Translations under genes and position numbers: made by a program
The notes under the pieces: generated by a model
The model's input: the letters and a program-made list of their open reading frames with translations, nothing else
Databases searched by the model: none
What the model was told of the DNA's origin: nothing
In this document: piece by piece, positions 50,113 through 61,164 of the stretch
Numbering within the stretch: the first letter of the stretch is position 1
How the letters are laid out: the number at the start of each line of letters is the position of its first letter
Assembly: GCF_041146795.1 (NCBI RefSeq)
Contig: NC_135187.1
Coordinates: 18,882,056 to 18,946,055 of the forward strand
Reading direction: 5' to 3'
DNA length: 64,000 nucleotides
DNA from: Maylandia zebra
Lineage: Eukaryota > Chordata > Actinopteri > Cichliformes > Cichlidae

Positions 50113-53100
50113 TCAGCTGTCCTCAGCATTGACTGGGTCCTTTAGCTGTTCCACAGAATTGTAGTGCTCTCCTAGACCATAAGCATGCCGCATATAGCTA
50201 CAAGCAAAGAGACAGAGAAAAGGTTATTGTATAGGAGGAAAAAATAACGCAGTATATCAGTTTCCTAGCTTTGACATGCAGTTACACGAAAATCCAAACA
50301 GTCAGATTGGATTTAGACTGGCAGTAGTGAAAAATGTGTTTGTAAATTTGTGATTGCAAATTTAAAATGTTTAAATGTTTACTACAACTACATTCATTTG
50401 CACATTTTTACTGACAGTGTTGTACTCTGAGCAAAAAACATATTTGGAAACATTCTTACACAAGTGTGATGGGTTCGCCGTCATATTCCTCCCCAATTTT
50501 TATGGTAGGAGAGTCCGCCTGGATCACCTCGATCGGCAAATGAAGAACTTGCGTCAAAGCTCGAAGCTGCAAAATTTGAAAAATTAAAAAAAATCCATTA
50601 TTAAAATGAATTGAAAAGTACAACAAAACACTTCACTGTGTATAGTACAGTATATGACAGTTAAGGAGGAACTCACTTCCAGTTGTCCACCCCAAGCTGA
50701 TGTGTGCTCCACATCACTGCAGTATTTCTCAAACTCATCTGGAAGCAAAAGACAAACATGTCAATTGAATATTAACAAATATAGCAGTGAAAGTTTTACT
50801 TTCATTACCAAAAACACAGATGGTCTCACCTGTTGTGTACATGTCACCTGTGCTTGGGTTGGTGAGGAAAGGCAGGAAGTCGTCAGGATGGCCTCTCATG
50901 TGCTCGGCAGTGCGGGATCGCAGTTCCTTCACACTTGTGGGGAATTGGAGCTAAAACAGAACAGAATGCAGTAGAAAATGTGTTCTGTGTGTCTAAACTT
51001 GACAGTTTCTCATTGAGTCATTTTCTGTATGACAAGCTGTACAGACTCCAAACACGGAAGGTGTCAAAGATTGTCAGCAATGCTCAATTTCTTATGTAAT
51101 TCCTGACTCAGTATATAAACTACAGCTACAGTTATTATTCAATTCAATTTTGTTTATACAGCACCAAATCACAACAACAGTCGCCTCAAGACAATTGATA
51201 TTGTAAGGTGGACCCTACAATAACGCATACAGAGAAGAACCCAACAATCATATGACTCCCTATGAGCAAGCACTTTGGCAACAGTGGGAAGGAAAAATTC
51301 CATTTTAACAGGAAGAAACCTCCAGGCTTTAGAGGGCCAGGGCTCAGGAAGGGCGACCATCTGCCATGACCAGTTGGGTGAGAGAAGGACGACAGGACAA
51401 AAGACATGCTGCGGAAGATGCCTCTATAACAACATGTACCTTTGATCGCCGTGTCAGCTGATCTTCAATAGCACGGTACATGCAGTGGCCATCAGAGGAG
51501 ATCTCCTTGATCTGAAGCTTTTGCTGGGCGAGTTTTTGGACCAGCTTTAAACCCTCCTGATGTCTCACACCCTGCAGGTTCTGCACCTCAGCCTCTGCTA
51601 TCCTGATCTCCCTCTCCTTCTCCTGTGCAGCCTTTTTGTCCTATACGAAATCATTTAAAGGTCAAAAGCAGGTAAATACGGGTGATTTATTAGACTCCAA
51701 CTTATATCTAGCAGGCAGGACTGATCATCAGAGACCTCTCTAAAGCAGAGACATCATGAATGTGAACTGTGGTAAACAAGGACGATTGACTATGAGTTCT
51801 AAGTGTTCTTCTTCAGGAAAACCTAAAATGTAAATGCATAAAGGTTCGACAACACACAAGTCTTTAAAGTTGCACCTCACCCTTCTCTTCTGGGCTTTGG
51901 TTACTCGCGGCTGTTTTGCCTCCTCTTGTTCTCCATCTTCCACCTTTACAGTCTCCACTCCATTTATGACCTCTTCCACCTTCTAATATTGAGTAAAGAG
52001 AGAAATGGTTATGTCGTAAACTAGGGTTGGGTTTTGATAATCGATTTATCGATTAAAATCGATTCTGGCTTGGATAACGTGATATCGATTCATTAAAATC
52101 CTGAATCAATTTTTTTATATTAATTTTTTTTTCCAGAAACGCCAGAATCTCAGGTTAAACCTCACAAAATTTCAACAACCACCAAACATTTAAAACAGTA
52201 AATGAGAGCAGGAACATGGATTCTGCACAAAGACGTAAAAACAAAGCGCGGACCCGCAGATCAGAATCAGTGAGATGTCGCCTTTCTCACCCGACGGCAC
52301 GGACATGGTCGGGGCTGAAAGCCGACAGCTCGCTGATTCCGATGTTTCGGCGGGTCCGCGCTTTGTGTTTACGCCCTTTTTGGGCTGATTCTAAAGCTGT
52401 TAGTTTTATCTCTCTCCAAACAATATTGACCGAACCAGCAGCAAAAGAAGATCCAAACTAAGCTCCACATAAACATCGTCATGAATTCCCTCTGACTTTT
52501 GCTGTTTTGCTTCCACCACGATAAAAATCACACTTCATGCACAACTCTCACTCTCTCTGTATACTTCAAGAACAGTTTCCCATCTAAAAATCTGTTTTCT
52601 GCATTATTCGCTTGCTTGTTACGCACAAGTCTACCGTTGTTTACAGCGCTGTTGGCCGCTGTTTTTTTTCCTTTTACTTACTTCCGAAAAGAAAGCCTCA
52701 TTTCTGCTGTTCAACAGACTTCTGAACAAATGTAAACTTTTTTAAATTGTGCAAAATGCAAAACGTTTAGCCGTGTCTCTAATAAAACCGCTGTCATATG
52801 TTGATTAATGGTTTTCTTTCGTTTTTGATGTACTGCAGAATATTTTTATAAAATCCCAGGCCAGCAAAACCACCTTCATGTTTTTCTGTGTTTTATCTTC
52901 AGCTACTTTGACACAAAGGCATCTGCTGTGATGTTTACACCTTTGATAAAGTCTTGCGTGTGTCAGCTTCCTTTATATAGATACAAAAATATGTAAAAAA
53001 TATGTAAATGTACTGATCTGAATTATAATATTTCTAACTGTCTGAGGCAAAACTTCCCAGATTTAAATCGAATTGAATCGAATCGTGGATCGAATCAATA

Positions 53101-54696
53101 TCGTCACTGACCTAGAAATCAGTGACGATACCCAGCCCTATTGTAAACTGCAGCTGATACAGCACAAAGACTAGAATCATTTACATACTGAATGTATACT
53201 GAACACATACAAAAACCTTTTAACAGCTGTGTTCTTTCCCTTTCCATCTTACACTTGTTACCCCATTATGAAAGAGTGCTTCTACATTAATTACTAATCA
53301 AACTCTACCCGATTTGTCGACCATGTAAACATAATAAGTCACCTTTGTGTCAGCTGTTGCTTTGAGCTGCCTGAATTCCTCCTCATGTTTCTGACTCAGG
53401 TCAGCCTCAAGTTTGGAGATCTCCTCTGTCAGCTGTTTCCTCCTCTTCTTGTCATTTTTGGGGACTGCATTTTTCATGCCCTGGACTTTAGCTGAAAATG
53501 ACACAAAGCAGACCATCAAACAAAACAGTACAACACAACAATACAGATGATGCTGCATACTGGTTAGAAAAGTTATACATGCACAAAACTGCCAACATAG
53601 TGAAGGATACACTGTCATAGATAGCACTAATGCACCTAAAAAAAAAGATTAAAATGTTTCTGCACCTGTCTACACCAACTGCACAAACAGCTGATTTTAC
53701 ATTATCAGACATTATTAATTATTTTGCAACATGTGGCATGTGAAAGAAATGTTTTGATATCAGTGGTCAGCTAAAGCAGCAACTCATTTCACATCATGAG
53801 CTACATACAGCCAACTTTCATAGTAAGTGAGCCAGACCAGTGAAACACCTTCTTTCAGCCAGTGTAAAGCAGTTAAACCACAAATTGAATCCTTGAGACA
53901 TCTAAAAATAAGACAAAGAAGTGCAATTTCAAAAAATACCTCAGTTTTTCTACATGATAAAGAAATACTGCAGTAGCAAATGAAATAAATCTTTCAAAAT
54001 GACTCTTTGGGTTTAAACCGTAGGAAACAAAGGTGTAAAATTACAGAAGCATTTCTGGTGGCTAACTTGCAAGACTTTTCCTTTAGAACAGAAAGCTTTG
54101 TTAATTGACAAAATTCTATTTTTATTTCTTTTCTGTTGTTTAATTACTTATCTATTACCTAATTACTTGGATGTAGTATGAAATGCCATGGTGAAGATCT
54201 TTTTCATTCGGAAAAACTATAAAGCTTATTAAAATACAAATCACATTTTCCAAAGCCGGTGGGGCCGGATTGGTGTGTTTGTCAGACCGAATCCGGCCCT
54301 CGTGCCTTATGTTGGACACCCCCTGGGCTAAAGTCATCAAATCCTTAAACGTTTCTCCCAACAGTGATCTGTGTATTAGAGGTTTATTACTCTAAAAGCA
54401 AAACAAACCACGCGATAAGGCTGGCAGTTGCCTCACAATAGTAACCACAGAAACGTCTGCGGTGACCATTATTTATTTACTTGATGGTCACTTAATAGCG
54501 GCTAAAGTAAGACTAAACACTCCGACACATAAATGGCCTGCACAACACACGGGCACGCTAACCAGCTACCAGCAAAGGCTGAGATGTTAGCCCACCAAAC
54601 AAAAGAGCACTGTTAAAAGTAGCTACCCTGCAGATCCTTCTTCTCCTTGCGGTGCTGCTTTGCCAGGAGCTCCTCTGGTGTCTCCACCTCCTCCAT
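50113..54696 (-). CDS. otud6b: otud6b, OTU-family deubiquitinase
   Basis: Cysteine protease that removes ubiquitin; the mammalian protein is linked to translation and proteasome control. Minus-strand coding exons: 54627-54696, 53343-53491, 51881-51982, 51440-51640, 50830-50950, 50677-50738, 50460-50566, 50113-50197. They sum to 897 nt, 298 residues, close to the human form. The start ATG has G at -3 and +4. The N-terminus is a charged coiled coil ([20 protein letters not shown]). The OTU domain has SSDGHC with D157 and nucleophile C160, and GLGEHYNSV with catalytic H282. [15 protein letters not shown] and AWGGQLELRAL are also conserved. The gene appears intact. It is head-to-head with rab5a and in tandem with lrrc69. 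Confidence 0.95.
51130..51430 (-). mobile_element. interspersed fish repeat in otud6b intron
   Basis: Contains ATTCAATTCAATTTT, CAAATCACAACAACAGTCGC, CACTTTGGCAACAGTGGGAA and AACAGGAAGAAACCTCC. This is a common percomorph repeat, probably a LINE 3' end in reverse orientation with an ATTGA-type tail at its left edge. It ends within about 10 bp of the donor site of the 51440-51640 exon. Confidence 0.75.
52022..53140. mobile_element. hAT-type MITE in otud6b intron 2
   Basis: Ends TAGGGTTGGGT and ACCCAGCCCTA match as inverted repeats at 10 of 11 bases. Flanks TCGTAAAC (52014-52021) and TTGTAAAC (53141-53148) are an 8-bp duplication with one mismatch. The subterminal sequence is rich in ATCGATT/AATCGAT. 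The right end has an 11-bp stem (53100-53110 with 53119-53129). 1119 bp, no transposase ORF. Confidence 0.88.
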
Positions 54697-54960
54697 GACT
54701 GGATGCTGCTGTTAAGGTCAACCACTAACAGTGCTTACGAGGTACATGAACCTGACTACCATATGTGTTATTAATGACTTGTTATAAAATGTAGCTCATC
54801 ATTAGCACAAGATAAAAGCACACAAATACAGTGAACGATAAATAAAACGTGCTGATATGGCCTTATCCGGAAGAGAGGGTGGGGCTTCTTCTTCTTCGCC
54901 AAAGATAAACTCCGAGATTGTCTCTATACCGCCACCTCTCGGTATGTTGTGTACTACATT
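54697..54960 (-). promoter_or_regulatory. otud6b: otud6b promoter and 5'UTR region (inferred)
   Basis: DNA just upstream of the otud6b start codon. A TCCGGAAG at ~54868 matches the core of ETS-family sites, common in TATA-less housekeeping promoters. No TATA box seen. Start site not defined. Confidence 0.4.
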
Positions 54961-55224
54961 TCCAGGCTGTCTCGGGACTACGTTCTTTATTTTAATACAT
55001 TTTATTAAATATATTTTAAATAAATATATTTTCTAGACACGTCGTGTTCATTTAATCTCATCTTCATCTAAGAGTGGACAGGAAAAAGTGTTTCCTCTTT
55101 CTTCGTATCTTGTTTTTAGATCTTTACCACTGGTTTGCAACCTGGGGAATAACAATAACCCTCTGAGACAGAAAGAAAACAAATATTTTGAATATGAGGG
55201 TTTGTGGTTATACTGAACAAGGTA

Positions 55225-55395
55225 TGTGGACCTACCGGGAGGGAGGAGAAGAGGAAGACCTGAAAGGACATTTGTGGATGCAGTGAAGGAGTGAATACAG
55301 AGGGCCTTTGTGACAGAGGAGGATGCTAGAAGTAGGGTGAAATGGAGGCAGATGATCTACTAAAGGGAGCAGATGAAAGAAGAAGAAACGCCAAG
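55225..55395 (+). mobile_element. RTE-type LINE 3' coding fragment
   Basis: Translates as RRRGRPERTFVDAVKE, stop, IQRAFVTEEDARSRVKWRQM and ends in a GAAGAAGAA-like tail. This C-terminal pattern (GRP-R-T/W ... VTEEDARDRVRWRQMI) is typical of RTE-like fish LINEs. 5'-truncated and dead, in the space between otud6b and rab5a. Confidence 0.65.
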
Positions 55396-55740
55396 AAGAT
55401 CCAGTGGGTTTAAAATAGATTGCATGCTTCTTTTCAAAAGGGTATAACAATACTTGTCTGTAAATATTAATTTCAAATTAAAGGGGAAAAAATGTATGTG
55501 ACTATTTAAATGCCTTTGTCCTCGTGACAAGGTCATCTTTAACCCATAGAAAAAGGTATCTATATTGTACCGAGTCTGTCTATCTAAATATCAGCTGTGT
55601 CTGATTTCCTTTTGTTAAATTATCCAGTATGATCCAATACGCATGAAAATATTATTTGTAATTTTTATTATTATTAATGTCTGATTTTATTTGTATCTCA
55701 TTAAAAACAGATATCGAGAGCTGATCATAATATACAGTCA

Positions 55741-55979
55741 ATCAAATTTTGCCTGTTAGCGGGCGTGTCGTGTGACGTGGCACGGGGAGCGGAAGAGCTT
55801 GTTTGTGTTTTGGTTCTAAGGGGAAGTTGCGAGAAGAAAGAAAGGAGGAGACGTGACAGGATTGTTGAAATTGTTTTCTCGGTCCCCCCCTCCCCTGACA
55901 CCAGCTCATCACAGTGTCCCGGGTTCTGTGTGCGAACTGCAGCGGTGCTATTTAAAGTTGTACATCGCCTGGCTCTCGG
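55741..55979 (+). promoter_or_regulatory. rab5a: rab5a CpG-rich promoter and non-coding first exon
   Basis: The only clearly GC/CpG-rich, TATA-less stretch upstream of rab5a. TGACGT at 55773-55778 is a CRE/ATF-type core, and GCGGAAG follows. A good donor CGG|GTAACG ends the inferred untranslated exon at 55979. A non-coding first exon matches the layout of mammalian RAB5A. The start site is inferred. Confidence 0.55.
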
Positions 55980-57769
55980 GTAACGTACTTGTCACGAATC
56001 TACGAGTTGTGGTTTGCAGCTGGCTCGGTGACATGACGCCGCCGTTTGTTTAGTTGTCATCGGTGACTTCGTTAGCTAGCTATGTCGCTAGCTAAGTGCA
56101 GCTAATGTCGATGGTGTTTGGTGGCATGGGGGATGCAGAAATGCGGGCCTTTGTCCTGTCGAGTCCGCTTGTTCTCTTGTATACCAATAGCAAAAAGCTT
56201 ATAATGTCTTGTATAGCAGGTAGCATGGCAGGCTTACAGTGACTTTGCTAATAGGTGGACTGGGTTCAGTGGGTGTAATGCTAACAGTGACAGCAAGCTA
56301 ACGTTAGTGTTTGTTAATTGAGGGGCTCAGCTATTCCCCTTGAATCAACATTAGCTAAACAGCACCGGCAATCAGGGTTTCAATTCGAAAGAAAAAAACA
56401 ATGGCGTTAGTTTTATGCAGATAGCTGTCGTGTTGTTTTTATGTCCTTACAGCAGTCGGGAGACTAATGACACCAGACAGCTAGGAATGCTAAGCTTTGC
56501 TAACAGCATAAACGCTAACAAGCTAGAGAACAAAAACACTTTGGGGAAAATGGCGGCCCCCTCTAACATCAAAACAGACCGATAGCCACTGCTAACATAG
56601 AGCGAGTGTGTTTATAGTCAACTAAGTATCGAGGGTTCAAGCCAAATATGCACGTCGTAGTCATGTAATGCGCAGCGTTTGTTGACAAATCGTGTCATGA
56701 GTGTGGGTAAATACAGTCACTGTTCTCATTCCAGTTCCTGGAGCTTGTTTGTTTTCTTGCTGCGCGTCTTCAAGACTTCGTCTCAAGGATAAGTCGATTG
56801 AGATAAGGTTGAAATGTTTTGGCATGACCTCGCCGGTCAATTTATTGACTCGTTTCCCCAAAGCTCTTTATTTGAAATAGACCCAGAAATCTGGTGGCTG
56901 TTATCTTTACCTTAATAAACTCTGTTATATGAATGCCTTCAGCCTTTAGTGTTGCGACACAAGTAAGAACGGTTTGCCACAGATGTGGGCTAGTGACGCA
57001 CAGGTTTATAGTGTGTGTGAAAAAAGTAAATGCTATTTATAGAGCTCATTTTGAAATGACTGGAGTTGACCATAAGTGCAGTACAGGCACACTCATTTTG
57101 TAATCCACGTCTCAAGAACCCAATTACAAACATGGAGCTTACATAAACAGGGAACATAATAAAATATAATATTTAAGAAAAGAAATCAGAAAACAGCTGC
57201 ATTCTACCAATGCTAAACAGTCAAGTAAAACAGTAGTACAAAACATTTACAGTGTGTTTGACCAAACACTGACGGACCTGAGGCTAAACTAAAAGCAGCT
57301 AAAACAGGTATGTCATTAGATCTAAAATCATCAGTTGTTGAACCAGTCCCCATGCGCTTAGGGGCAATAACCACAAAGTCCCAGTCGACTGTAGTTTTTA
57401 GGCAAGAAGGGGACACTGAAAGAAGAAGTTAGGGTGATGATGACAGTGATTTGGAGGCAAAAATATGGAGATAAAAAGTGAATCGCACATTTGTAATGGC
57501 AGACATTTTTTTTTATTTGCTCTGTTGCATTTGCATTTAAGCAGTCCTGGCACAGTTACTTTATAGACTGACTTGCCTATTTTTGCAATTTTGTTCAGAG
57601 TACATTCATAGCTGTATCCTCTTAGTTATCTTGCAGATTATAAGCACATGTTAACTCTTAACTTATATAATTAAGTAGCACTTTTCTTCTTGGAGCAGTC
57701 ACAGCTACTACTACTCGTTCATCCCATCACACATAAATGCATGCAAGTGCTTTTTTTTCTTTACCATAG

Positions 57770-57915
57770 CGCCTTTTCTATCATTTGCATGCACTCTAGC
57801 TCACAATGCATGGATTGCAGGCGACTCAGGGTTCAGTGCTTTCCCCAAGGATACTTCAGCATGCAGTCTAGAGTAGCCGGGGAATCTATCCATCAACCTT
57901 TCAAGCCACAGACAC
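57770..57915. mobile_element. degraded interspersed repeat in rab5a intron 1
   Basis: GACTCAGGGTTCAGTGCTTT, CCAAGGATACTTCAGCATGC and ATCAACCTTTCAAGCC resemble a widespread fish repeat containing a CCAAGGAYACTTYGRCATG block. No ends or duplication were resolved. Confidence 0.45.
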
Positions 57916-59257
57916 TCAAATGTGTCGTATGCTATTACGTACTGCTACCTTACAGTATACTATAATTCAGTACAACATCTTCATAAACTGCCATTGAGGC
58001 TACAGCCACCACAGATTAATGCCTCTCCTCAACAGAGTGTGACTTGTGTGGTTAACAAAGGTTGCTTTGTGCTTTATTGCACTGCACCATATATGTGAGT
58101 TTGATGCGAGGCGAAAGGCCAGTTTTTGATCAGGCACAAGATTCCACTAAATTCACCCTGTGAGGCCAGACATAAGCCGTGATTATCTCCTTACAACAGC
58201 CGTCTGTGTTTTTTAGAAATTCTGAGCTGTTCATTCCCAAATAAGTTAGTAAGCACTACATGCACGCATGGTATGCATGCATGCAATGGTTCTCGCAGTT
58301 GTACCACACTTGTGTAATGTGGGTGGGTCTTTCCCCGGCTCTCTTTCGAGTTTGCCATGAATCACTGTTGTAGTTCATGACAAGGCTTCCTTTTCCTGGT
58401 GTTACTGTAAGTTACATTCATGAAGAAGTGTCTGAAATTTCTGCATCCCCTGTCAAAAATTGCACATGCATTCAGAACAGGCCTTTGTGTGTTTGAAATG
58501 CTCGCATGTTATTTTTACTGACTTGAAATGTTCACAGAATAATTCAGTTATTAGCGTTATAAAATTGCATTTACAGCCATAATTTGCAGATAAAAAAGAT
58601 AGCTAATTGATACAGGCTATCATTTTCAATGCACTGTATATGAATTATATTTGAATTTATTGATCACATAAATTTCTTCATGTTGCCTAAACTGCAGTGT
58701 GAAAACCACCTGTTTCTTTGAAACACTCTGTGTGTGAAAACCTTCTTAATTCACAACAAATTGAAGTGATACCAGTGGGTGCATGCTTGACTTTGATGTG
58801 TGCAAGTATGAGTAAGAGATGTATCATTTTTTGTATGTAGTCTGCTCTGAGGAACTTTCATTGACCTTTATGTCCCAGTCAAAATGTCAAAAGATTGCCT
58901 AATTTAGTTACTTTTTTCTAGTAGCCTATTCATTAGTCGGATTCTAGTTTTCATAAGATTTGTAATTTTATAATGATTTTCAGAGGAAGCTGATCTTATA
59001 TTTATAAATTTGTTGCATGATTTGAATATATGAGTAATGCTCATTTGTCTTAAATGTCAGACTGTAATCTATACAAAAATAACTGTTCCGTTCCTGTTAT
59101 GACTTGTTAAACTGCATTTGAAGGGAAAAGAAATTACAAATCTCTTAGAGTTTAATATCTGTTTTTACTCTGTGAACATGTTTGTTCTCGTGCTTCCTGC
59201 AGCAGAAGTCCCGACAGTGAGGTTCGGCACACAGGACACCTGGGATCTGACTAGGTC

Positions 59258-61164
59258 ATGGCCAATCGAGGAGGAGCTACGAGACCCAATGGACCAAATG
59301 CAGGGAATAAGATCTGTCAGTTTAAGCTGGTGCTGTTGGGTGAATCGGCTGTGGGGAAGTCCAGCTTAGTGCTTCGCTTTGTCAAGGGCCAGTTCCATGA
59401 ATTCCAGGAAAGCACAATAGGAGGTAAGGTCATGTCATCAAATCAGGATGTTTCTGACAACCTGGCAGTTCTGTTGGTTTTTTTTTTTGTTGTTGTTGTT
59501 TGTTTTGTTAGTTTGTTTTCCTGAGAAGTCCCCATTCAGAATACTGATGCTTTTGTGTTGACACATTTATCAGCTGTTTATATGACCTCGTAAAGATATA
59601 GTTTTGGTGTCGTTAATGATCACGCAAAAACGACTCGTCTCTTCCTATCTCCACAGCGGCCTTCCTAACCCAAACAGTGTGTCTTGATGATACAACAGTG
59701 AAATTTGAAATCTGGGACACTGCAGGCCAGGAGCGTTACCACAGTTTGGCACCAATGTATTACAGAGGAGCACAAGCTGCCATTGTGGTCTACGACATCA
59801 CAAACGAGGCACGTTCATCCTCGACTAAGACCCAGGCCTTCCAGAGCACTTGTAGAGCAAGTTAAAACATGAAAGTAGCATTAGATGTTGACAAGTGGTA
59901 CCGTGTCTTCATTTTTATTTCAGGAGTCCTTTGCACGGGCCAAGAACTGGGTGAAGGAGCTACAACGACAAGCTAGCCCTAATATAGTCATCGCTCTGTC
60001 AGGAAACAAAGCTGACCTGGCTAACAAAAGAGCTGTGGACTTCCAGGTCAGTCTAGACAAACCTTAGACTGTGTCTTAGGCTTTCATGATTTTACAATTA
60101 TTATTATTATTTTTTAATCTAATTTTTCTGTGACCTTTATGTGTGGAGTTTGCATGTTCTCCCTGTGTCTGCGTGGTTTATCTCCGTATACTCCAGCTTC
60201 CTCCCACAGTCCGAGCACATGTAGTTAGTACAGTTATTTAATTGGTGATTCTAAATCTCTCATAGGTGTGACTATGGTGTGAATGGCTGTCTGTACCTCT
60301 CTGTTAGCCCTGCGACAGGTTGGCAACCCGTCTCCAATCCCACCGCAAAACTGAGTTGGATGAGGGGAGGAAAATAGGTGGATGGGTGATCACGTTCCTA
60401 GCAGACGCTGTATTCTAGAGCCATGACTTCCGTTTTTAATTATCCCCTAATTGTGTTTCTCTTATGCCTGAAGAAATGCGTGTTGGAGGCTGTATTAAAA
60501 ATTCGTTTGTTTACACTGTGTCAACAGGACGCCCAATCATACGCAGATGACAACAGCTTACTTTTCATGGAGACATCGGCCAAGACGTCTATGAATGTGA
60601 ATGAGATATTTATGGCCATTGGTGGGTAACTTTTAGGACTCAATTTGTAGATATTTGTTTTTCTGCATATTTCTATTATTCGGAGTTAGAACTGTTCCCT
60701 CATAGCAAGAAGGTGATGGCTTGAAGCCCAGTTTAGGGCTCCTTCTGTGTGGAGTTTGCATGTTCTCTGCTACCCTGGGCTTTCTACTGTAGCTCCAGTT
60801 TTCTTCTGCTGAAAAGTACACAAGGTTTACAAAGCTGCTGTTAGGCTTGGACAATCACAAATTCCTAAGAGGTTTCAGTTCCTGCTTAAAATGCAAGTTA
60901 AAAATTAACTGGAGGACAAGGTCAAACTAGCATGATTGATGTGTTTGTTAATGATTTTTTTTTTTATCATTTGTAGCTTCTCTTTTCTGAAAATCGTTGT
61001 ATTATTTATTTGTTTGTTTGTTTGTTTGTTTGTTTTGATTTCTTCCAGCAAAGAGATTGCCAAAAAATGAGCCTCAGACTGCAGGAGCAAACACTGGGCG
61101 CAGCCGGGGAGTGGACCTGACAGAAGCTGCCCAGCCAGCCAAGGCTCCATGCTGCAGTAACTAA
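59258..61164 (+). CDS. rab5a: rab5a, early-endosome small GTPase
   Basis: Rab5 GTPase that controls endocytic vesicle docking and early endosome fusion through effectors such as EEA1 and rabaptin-5. Coding exons: 59258-59423, 59657-59808, 59924-60046, 60528-60621, 61049-61164; 651 nt, 216 residues (human RAB5A has 215). Acceptor near 59202 begins the exon holding the ATG, which has G at -3 and +4. P-loop GESAVGKS at 28-35, effector region [11 protein letters not shown], switch II WDTAGQE with Q80, NKAD at 134-137, ETSAK at 162-166, and the C-terminal CCSN, whose Cys213/214 are geranylgeranylated. VDLTE in the tail and [14 protein letters not shown] at the start favour RAB5A over 5B and 5C. 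The intron after 59808 begins with GC instead of GT. The gene looks intact. Confidence 0.96.
60140..60395 (+). mobile_element. interspersed repeat in rab5a intron 3
   Basis: TGTGGAGTTTGCATGTTCTC, CTTCCTCCCACAGTCC, AGCCCTGCGACAGGTTGGC and a GGTGGATGGGTG tail mark a widespread fish repeat. It is the fuller form of the family seen at 27225-27375 and 32341-32440. Confidence 0.75.
60690..60870 (+). mobile_element. second, partial copy of the same repeat in rab5a intron 4
   Basis: Shares GTGTGGAGTTTGCATGTTCT with the copy in intron 3, then diverges. Strongly decayed. Confidence 0.6.
61008..61036. repeat. (TTTG)7 microsatellite
   Basis: Tetranucleotide run a few bases before the acceptor of the last rab5a exon; it may serve as part of the pyrimidine-rich tract. 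Confidence 0.95.

Noticed and set aside
59423-59524. Frame extending past the first rab5a coding exon
   Set aside because: Reads into intron past the GTAAGG donor; the conserved GAAFLTQ continuation is in the next exon.
59809-59865. Possible rab5a donor at the GT of gcacGTtcat (59813)
   Set aside because: It would add 4 nt and shift the frame before the conserved ESFARAKNW segment; the GC donor keeps the frame.
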